From Labilibaculum sp032125735 (GTDB lineage: Bacteria > Bacteroidota > Bacteroidia > Bacteroidales > Marinifilaceae), in the NCBI GenBank assembly GCA_032125735.1, contig JAQBBZ010000128.1:1-12480 (forward strand): a stretch of 12,480 nucleotides of DNA, in the 5' to 3' direction. Under the pieces are notes generated by a model. It saw only the letters and a list, made by a program, of their open reading frames with translations, had not been told where the DNA came from and ran no database searches. Shown in pieces: positions 7,801 through 12,480 of this stretch (within the stretch, counting starts at the first letter, position 1; each line of letters opens with the position of its first letter). The translations under genes were made by a program, and so were the position numbers.

Positions 7801-9089
7801 TCCAATCCCATTAAAAGCTCGTAATAGGACTTATTAAATATGCCATCCCTTCCATCCAGATAGGTAGGCACAAAAATTACCTTAATTCGTTCAGCTTGAC
7901 TATTCGAAAAACCTAAAGTCTTAATCTTGTTCAGAATCTCATCTTGGTCTACATTCCCCAAAATATGGGTTGAAAAAGGTGTTACTAAAGGTTTTTTCTC
8001 AGGATACTTAGCTAAATTATCTTGTAAATCCTTTCTGGCTCCTCGCTGATCTCCAGGAATTAAAAAGAAAGCTACAATATCACGATCCAAATATTTATTT
8101 TCATTGAGCTTGGCCAAAGCTTCCAAAAACACATCAAGACCCTTGTTTTTGTATTCATATCGCCCACCTGTTCCAATAAATAATGTATTTGGCTTAATTT
8201 CATAGCCCAGAAGTGATTCTGCAACTTTCTTAAAATCTTTTTTAGATTCTAGCCTCGTAATTTCGAGTTCCGCAGGTTTAGGAACAAATTCATCTTCGAA
8301 ACCATTTGGCATCACAACATCAACAGCCCTTCCATGAAACTGCTTACATTCCCGTGCCGTAATTTCACTAACTGTTGATGTACAATCAGCCGCCAGAGCA
8401 ACACATTTTTCCATTGAACATTTGGCCGTAACATTATACTGTCGTGGTTTTTCAATTGGATTAAAATGAAGCAAATTATCATATAAATTCTCATAATTAC
8501 TAGCTAACACACGACCAAGCATACTTGCATGAGTTGTGAAAATTGTAGCAATATCAGGTGCCTTATCTTCTATATATAAAAGACCTGCACCCGACATCCA
8601 TTCATGAAATTGAGCTACGACTTTTTTCTTCGATAAATCATTGTATTCGACAAAACTATCAATAACTTTTCCACTTCCATATCCAAATAATGCAGCATCA
8701 TCATAATCATCATGTCCGTACAAAGATTCTAATCGATAAACCTCCCAAAGCTTGCTGTAAATAAAATCCCTTTTTGATTCTAAACATGAAAAATCAATTA
8801 GAATCACCAAGGGTTCTCCAGCTATTTTCCATCGTCCAATTCGAACCAACAAACCTTCTCCTTTTAACTTCTCTCTCCATTCCGGATACAAATTTACATC
8901 CTCCTTAAACTCCTTTTCCCGGTGTTCAGCTTTTTTAAAATCTGGTCCTATATAAATGATTTGATCGTTAAATCGTTGTTTCAGCGACAAGGCCTTCGTA
9001 GAAATAACTGTATGAATCCCCCCTACCTTATTACAAACTTCCCAACTAACTTCAAATACAAAATCTGGAGCTATATCCCTATTATTCAT
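4854..9089 (-). CDS. glgP: Glycogen synthase (GT3) fused to alpha-glucan phosphorylase (GT35)
   Basis: A 1411-residue, two-enzyme protein. Residues ~9-545 are a GT3 glycogen synthase of animal/fungal type: VFEVSWEVCNKVGGI (11-25), TTHASMLGRVL (185-195), GRYEYKNKGLDVF (309-321), and the E-x7-E pair Glu439/Glu447 in EPWGYTPME. GT3 enzymes use UDP-glucose. Residues ~575-1290 are an alpha-glucan phosphorylase of the short bacterial type: LSKNLWWCWN (590-599), CNEGHAAF (834-841), THTPVPAGHDTF (872-883), GFARRFATYKR (1061-1071), and the PLP lysine Lys1166 in GTSGEKAVMNG, where many relatives have Met before the Lys. A ~120-residue beta-rich tail follows. All key residues of both halves appear intact, so one chain carries synthesis and phosphorolysis. 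Phosphorylase and fusion annotation of such proteins is familiar from Bacteroidota, but I know of no detailed biochemistry. It is the last gene of the - strand run, 172 bases after GH57, with no clear promoter or terminator between. Confidence 0.95.
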   Translation of the reverse strand: MNNRDIAPDFVFEVSWEVCNKVGGIHTVISTKALSLKQRFNDQIIYIGPDFKKAEHREKEFKEDVNLYPEWREKLKGEGLLVRIGRWKIAGEPLVILIDFSCLESKRDFIYSKLWEVYRLESLYGHDDYDDAALFGYGSGKVIDSFVEYNDLSKKKVVAQFHEWMSGAGLLYIEDKAPDIATIFTTHASMLGRVLASNYENLYDNLLHFNPIEKPRQYNVTAKCSMEKCVALAADCTSTVSEITARECKQFHGRAVDVVMPNGFEDEFVPKPAELEITRLESKKDFKKVAESLLGYEIKPNTLFIGTGGRYEYKNKGLDVFLEALAKLNENKYLDRDIVAFFLIPGDQRGARKDLQDNLAKYPEKKPLVTPFSTHILGNVDQDEILNKIKTLGFSNSQAERIKVIFVPTYLDGRDGIFNKSYYELLMGLDLSVFPSYYEPWGYTPMESVAFSVPTITTSLSGFGQWVRMIGESDKGGVTVVERNDSNRKEVVENIASQIFNFSTKSVNDVQRCRENASSIAKRTLWKNFIGNYYHAYELAIKNNMEKGIGTDVQVEVENHLNVQKSNTINWRKLIIETNLPHELLGLEELSKNLWWCWNYKAIDLYESVDPELWHICKKNPILLLKQVSSSRMKKLATDETFMKNYSIVLQEFNDYMAEKPAEGQAKIAYFSMEYGLNNNLKIYSGGLGILAGDYLKEASDSNVDMVAVGFMYRFGYFTQHLSLNGEQLVELDEQKFSQLPISRVRDSSGFAKTISISLEGRTVVAKIWKVEVGRISLYLLDTETEMNEEQDRSLTHQLYGGDWDHRIKQEILLGLGGIKTLDALNIQPDLYHCNEGHAAFINVERLINLISEGYQYEVALEIVRASSLFTTHTPVPAGHDTFSADMIRHYLSYVPGKLKLSWDQFLALGRENPLDYNEKFSMSNLAANTSVAMNGVSMLHGKISREMFNDLYPGYFPEELHIGYVTNGVHYPSWTAKEWRTLHEEEFDAGFMNDLSNKEYWRKIYDVADEKIWDIKNVLRKKLIDFAKDRFQKNWIKRYEDPRSLVDIIDSIDENALTIGFARRFATYKRAHLLFSDLKRLSKLLNNPEKPVQFIFAGKAHPADKAGQDLIKFIVEISRRPEFEGKILFLENYDMELGQRLVKGVDIWMNTPTRPLEASGTSGEKAVMNGVLNFSVLDGWWLEGYREGAGWALTEERTYENQAFQDELDAQTIYSMFENEIIPLYYKRDKNNIPVDWIQYVKKCIAEIAPEYTTKRMIDNYKDRFYTKMFQRVTKLRESNYQISKDIVKWKQKILASWDKIEVVSVDAPSTPKHKYLSGENYHVEVALDLKDLIEEKICVELVVRASMNPQKPGAIRTEQLILDRKVDSLAFYRLDLELNDPGIFDFGLRMYACNDNLPHRQDFNYVKWI

Positions 9090-9261
9090 CCTTTAAATAT
9101 CATTACATATTATTAATTACCCTTTAGCGATTTTACGAAAATCACCAAAGCATTAACTATTATAAAATCCAATTAAATACTTTTCTTTACTAATTGAATA
9201 ATAAACAAGTTTAGCATTTCATTATCAATTAATAGCACATCTATCTCATCCTATTTTAAAA

Positions 9262-10548
9262 TCAAACGCTCAAATCGCTCAATTGCTGTTCATATTTAGC
9301 AATTATTTCATCCTTTTGCATTAGCTGATATTGCAAGTCTTTTAGATCAACAGCCACACCTTCTTTTAGTTCTTTCAGACGTATCTGAAAATCGCTTAAT
9401 ACGTTCATGTAGTTGATAAAAGCATCGTAAGGTGAACTGTAAGGATTAAAATAAGAATGTACATCACCATCTGAAGTAAACTTGGTACACATGTAATAAA
9501 AATGGTCGCTGGCTTGTAAATATTTCCAATCCTTATTAATTCGATCATCATTTACAGCCAAAACATCATCACGCAAAGCATATAGTTTTTGAAAGGCTTC
9601 ATCCTGAAGTTTATTTCCCAGCCACGCTGACAAATCGCGTTCTTCATCGGCCCAAGAAATAACATTAGGCACATGTGCCTGTGCAATTGGTTGGAATTCA
9701 TTGGCAACTTCCGAAGGAGTAGAAAATTTATATTTCGATTTCAGAATCACCTCCTGTGGAAGGTGAGCCAGAAACTCGAAAATTCCAGATTCTTTCTTCT
9801 GATGTTCTCCGAACGTCTCGTAATCCATGAATAAATTCACCAAATCCTCTTTATCATCCATTTCGTTTAACCAGCCAACCAATTTTGTGGTTGTTAGCGG
9901 CCATTCTTTCCATCCTTTAGATGAAAAGCGGAATGAAATATCGTCACTCATTTTATAGTTACGCATTAAAATTTTCAGCTTCGGATTAATGGCGTTACAA
10001 TACAAATAATTAGGACTCTTCCAACCTAAAATATGTTTTGCTCCTTCTGTCAAAATAGCCTTATAACCCATTTTGGCAACTATTTCACCAATTTCATCAG
10101 AATAAATCATTTCTGTATTTCTAAATACAGAAGGTCGGCTTCCAAAAAGATCTTCAATTTTATCGCTATGACTGGTAACTTGCTGAACAAACTCATCCTG
10201 ATTGATTAATGCGGCAAGAGAATGAGAATAAGTTTCTGCTAAAAATTCCACATCACCAGTTTTTGCCAATTCTTTAAAACTGTCAATCACCTCGGGAGCA
10301 TATTGTTCAAATTGATCCAAAGCAATTCCTGTTATGGAGTATGATATTTTAAATTTCCCTTTATTCTTCTTCAACAATTCCAGAATAATCTTATTTGCTG
10401 GCAAATAAGATTCATCCACAATCTGTCTCATGATCGACTCATTGGTATAATCATCGTAGTAGTAGTGATCGTTACCGATATCAAAAAATCGGTATCTTCT
10501 TAAGCGTAATGGTTGGTGAATCTGGAAATATAAACAAAGTGACTTCAT
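9262..10548 (-). CDS. GH57 alpha-amylase or glucanotransferase family enzyme
   Basis: A 428-residue GH57 protein acting on alpha-1,4-glucans (hydrolase or 4-alpha-glucanotransferase). Family signposts are IHQP (10-13), TGIALDQF (73-80), the nucleophile Glu146 in FRNTEMIYSDE, and the acid/base Asp242 in FMDYETFGEHQ. The C-terminal part contains a helical bundle with YMNVLSDFQIRLKEL (380-394), and the last ~25 residues look like a short coiled coil. There is no signal peptide. The frame is open 21 codons further upstream to 10611, but that would overlap the preceding gene by about 60 bases; the ATG at 10548 lies 4 bases after the GT4 stop and begins directly with the conserved MKSLCLYFQIHQP block, so I chose it. 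The tight spacing means co-translation with the GT4 enzyme. Hydrolysis versus transfer cannot be decided from sequence. Confidence 0.92.
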   Translation of the reverse strand: MKSLCLYFQIHQPLRLRRYRFFDIGNDHYYYDDYTNESIMRQIVDESYLPANKIILELLKKNKGKFKISYSITGIALDQFEQYAPEVIDSFKELAKTGDVEFLAETYSHSLAALINQDEFVQQVTSHSDKIEDLFGSRPSVFRNTEMIYSDEIGEIVAKMGYKAILTEGAKHILGWKSPNYLYCNAINPKLKILMRNYKMSDDISFRFSSKGWKEWPLTTTKLVGWLNEMDDKEDLVNLFMDYETFGEHQKKESGIFEFLAHLPQEVILKSKYKFSTPSEVANEFQPIAQAHVPNVISWADEERDLSAWLGNKLQDEAFQKLYALRDDVLAVNDDRINKDWKYLQASDHFYYMCTKFTSDGDVHSYFNPYSSPYDAFINYMNVLSDFQIRLKELKEGVAVDLKDLQYQLMQKDEIIAKYEQQLSDLSV

Positions 10549-10552
10549 AATG

Positions 10553-11863
10553 TTAATTTTTAGTTTCTTGTTCGAATAATTGAATCGCTGAGTTATAGAC
10601 ATTATGAACATTGATTGCCGCTTGGGCCCATTTCAAATTATCCACTTCCTCTTTACCCTCTTCCTTAAAAACGTTCGAAAGAGCATCATACTTAACAATT
10701 CCATAAATGGCATCTGCCATTGCATCAATATCCCAGTAATCGACTTTTATTGCGTGAGTCAGAATTTCCGATACTCCTGATTGCTTGGATATAATAACAG
10801 GAACATTTGATTGCATTGCCTCCAAAGGCGATATTCCAAATGGTTCCGATACAGATGGCATTACATACACATCACTTAAAAGGAACATATTAAACACGTC
10901 ATCTCCCTTTAAAAAACCTGTAAAGTGAAATTTATCGCTGATCCCCAATTGAGCTGCTCTATCTACCATTTGTTCCAGCATATCCCCATTACCTGCCATT
11001 ACAAATCTTACATTATTTGTTCTTTTCAAAACCTGGTAAGCTGCTTCAACGAAATATTCAGGGCCTTTTTGCATTGTTATCCGGCCTAAAAAAGTTACGA
11101 CTTTTTCTTTAACTCCTTTTTTAATTCTCAGCTTTTCCTCAAACGTAACAGGTTCAACCGCATTGTAAACAGTAACTACCTTATCGGGATTCTGTCTATA
11201 CTTTTCGATAACGATATTACGGGTTAAATTACTCACAGTAATAATTTGATCGGCTGCATCCATTCCCATTTTTTCAATCTCATAAACCTTTGGATTTACA
11301 TTTCCTCCGCTTCGATCAAAATCAGTAGCATGAACGTGTATTACCAATGGTTTCCCTGACACTTCTTTGGCAGCTATTCCTGCCGGATAACAAAGCCAGT
11401 CATGTGCGTGTATCACATCGTGATCATGTTCGGCAGAAATTGATGACGCTACAAAAGCATATTTATAAATCTCCTCCATAAGGTCGACTCCATACTTTCC
11501 ACTAAACTCAAGTTTACCTTCGTTATCAACTTTGAAAAACTTGTTTTTGCCATATAAATCCTGGCTCCTAAACGTATAATATTCATCAGGATCATTATAG
11601 GGAATCAATTGCGATTCCACTTCCAGGTAAGTATGCTGAGACTTAAACTTTTCAACATGAGCTTGAACTTGCTGAATAGGAACAAAATTCGCACCAACTA
11701 AGCTCATTGTACTCTGATCTTCATCACCATGAGCCTTAGGAACAACAAAAATAATGTCCAAATCCTTAATTTTCGCCAAACCTTTTGTTAGTCCGTAACA
11801 AGCCGTACCTAATCCGCCGGAAATATGAGGTGGAAACTCCCACCCAAACATTAGAACTTTCAT
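10553..11863 (-). CDS. GT4 glycosyltransferase, probably alpha-glucan (glycogen) synthase-like
   Basis: A 436-residue GT-B fold enzyme of family GT4. Visible motifs are the N-terminal loop SGGLG (15-19), which resembles the nucleotide-sugar loop of glycogen/starch synthases, HAHDW (152-156), the donor-phosphate pair Arg261/Lys266 in GRITMQKG, and the E-x7-E pair Glu340/Glu348 in EPFGISPLE. It is cytoplasmic, with no membrane segment or signal. Between a debranching enzyme gene and a GH57 gene, the likely role is making or extending alpha-1,4-glucan from ADP- or UDP-glucose; this rests mainly on context, since GT4 members have many substrates. The ATG at 11863 has no Shine-Dalgarno sequence and follows a 104-base gap after the debranching gene. 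It gives this locus a second synthase-like gene besides the GT3 fusion. Confidence 0.9.
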   Translation of the reverse strand: MKVLMFGWEFPPHISGGLGTACYGLTKGLAKIKDLDIIFVVPKAHGDEDQSTMSLVGANFVPIQQVQAHVEKFKSQHTYLEVESQLIPYNDPDEYYTFRSQDLYGKNKFFKVDNEGKLEFSGKYGVDLMEEIYKYAFVASSISAEHDHDVIHAHDWLCYPAGIAAKEVSGKPLVIHVHATDFDRSGGNVNPKVYEIEKMGMDAADQIITVSNLTRNIVIEKYRQNPDKVVTVYNAVEPVTFEEKLRIKKGVKEKVVTFLGRITMQKGPEYFVEAAYQVLKRTNNVRFVMAGNGDMLEQMVDRAAQLGISDKFHFTGFLKGDDVFNMFLLSDVYVMPSVSEPFGISPLEAMQSNVPVIISKQSGVSEILTHAIKVDYWDIDAMADAIYGIVKYDALSNVFKEEGKEEVDNLKWAQAAINVHNVYNSAIQLFEQETKN

Positions 11864-11967
11864 ATAATTATAATTTGTTTTTTAGTTGCTATATGGAACT
11901 TACCATGCTGGAATAATCATCTCCCTGTGTGTCAAAATCACTTTGGCATGGACGTTTCATATAAAGA

Positions 11968-12480
11968 CTATTTTAAAGGTGATTCATTAAACATTTTAGT
12001 TATTCTAATGACTTCTGCTACACTCAGCGCGTAAGAAGTAGCCTCATTTGGCTTATAAGGCGGATTTCCGCTGTAAATTTCAGATACAGTGCCCAATCCA
12101 TGCTCGAGCAAACTATCTTCAAATACGGCTAACCATCTTTTAATCTTAGTCTCACCACCCAATTTATAGAGCTTTAAATAAGCTTCAGCAAAATGCCCCA
12201 TCAACCAAGGATAAACCGATCCATAATGGAATGCCATATTTCTACTTTCTTCATTTCCTTCAATTACACCCATATATTCATGACTGTTGGGCGAAAGTGT
12301 TCGTAAGCCTCTCGGTGTTATCAGCTCCTTTTCAATTACATCCAGCACAGCTTTCTTCTTATTATCAGAAAGACAGGAATGAGGAAGTGATATTGCAAAT
12401 AATTGGTTGGGGCGAACAGCCCAACTCTTATGATTATCATCCACATAATCCGCTAAGTATAATTTACTTTCATCCCAAAA
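11968..12480 (-). CDS. Glycogen debranching enzyme (amylo-alpha-1,6-glucosidase), 3' part only
   Basis: The last 170 residues of a glycogen debranching enzyme, which removes alpha-1,6-linked glucose from limit dextrins. The frame stays open to the window edge, so the N-terminal part lies beyond it; a GTG at 12444 is an internal valine codon (context LADYVDDNHKSWAVRPNQ), not a start. Conserved GDE C-terminal barrel blocks are RPNQLFAISLP, ELITPRGLRTLSP, MAFHYGSVYPWLMG, EHGLGTVSEIYSGNPP and YALSVAEVIR. The Glu in SEIYSG (codon 12079-12081) occupies the place where related (alpha/alpha)6-barrel glucosidases have a catalytic carboxylate. It is the most upstream visible gene of the - strand run, 104 bases ahead of the GT4 gene, and presumably supplies debranched chains to the GH57 and phosphorylase enzymes downstream. 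Confidence 0.94.
   Translation of the reverse strand, partial: FWDESKLYLADYVDDNHKSWAVRPNQLFAISLPHSCLSDNKKKAVLDVIEKELITPRGLRTLSPNSHEYMGVIEGNEESRNMAFHYGSVYPWLMGHFAEAYLKLYKLGGETKIKRWLAVFEDSLLEHGLGTVSEIYSGNPPYKPNEATSYALSVAEVIRITKMFNESPLK

Noticed and set aside
9129..9143. Hairpin GATTTT-ACG-AAAATC between GH57 and the fusion gene
   Set aside because: Six mostly A/T pairs without a T-tail; neither a convincing terminator nor a known operator.
10549..10611. Upstream start for the GH57 gene
   Set aside because: It would overlap the end of the GT4 gene by about 60 bases and add 21 residues before the conserved start MKSLCLYFQIHQP.
11903..11951. CCATGC/GCATGG inverted repeat ahead of the GT4 gene
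   Set aside because: Only 6 bp with a 37-base loop; likely chance.
12442..12444. GTG as the start of a 158-residue gene
   Set aside because: The frame continues to the window edge with debranching-enzyme-like sequence before it, so this is an internal valine.
1..12480. CRISPR array, insertion sequence, tRNA or rRNA
   Set aside because: No regularly spaced repeats, transposase frames, terminal inverted repeats or RNA-gene motifs were seen on either strand.

Overview
The window is about 12.5 kb of AT-rich DNA that looks like a Bacteroidota chromosome, probably a marine Bacteroidales/Marinilabiliales-type organism. The grounds are the general lack of Shine-Dalgarno sequences before the starts, a eukaryote-type glycogen branching enzyme, a glycogen synthase fused to an alpha-glucan phosphorylase (an architecture I associate with this phylum), and a short lysine-rich protein of a Bacteroidota-like type. 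The taxonomy is inferred from protein resemblance only.

Two groups of alpha-glucan genes face each other. On the + strand, the 3' end of a branching enzyme gene (1-605) is followed 2 bases later by an intracellular GH13 alpha-amylase-family enzyme (608-2308). Next comes a SAM-dependent methyltransferase with an NPPW motif (about 2478-3584). On the - strand, read right to left, are the 3' part of a glycogen debranching enzyme gene (12480-11968), a GT4 glycosyltransferase (11863-10553), a GH57 alpha-glucan hydrolase or transferase starting 4 bases after it (10548-9262), and the 1411-residue GT3 glycogen synthase/GT35 phosphorylase fusion (9089-4854). Together they can elongate, branch, debranch and degrade a glycogen-like polymer. 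None of the genes that are complete in the window encodes a visible signal peptide, so the pathway is probably cytoplasmic storage metabolism rather than extracellular starch use.

Between the two groups lie small genes that look unrelated to glycogen: a 34-residue lysine-rich protein (3677-3781), a dodecin (4090-4293), and a decayed BON-LysM gene (4346-4799) with a lost start codon and three frame changes. Two hairpin terminators, at 3807-3835 and 4805-4838, share the same 12-bp stem. The second sits between converging genes and can serve both strands.

No mobile element, tRNA, rRNA or CRISPR array was seen. The most notable item is the synthase-phosphorylase fusion, which joins a UDP-glucose-type synthase to the enzyme of the reverse direction. 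No wholly new system is evident.
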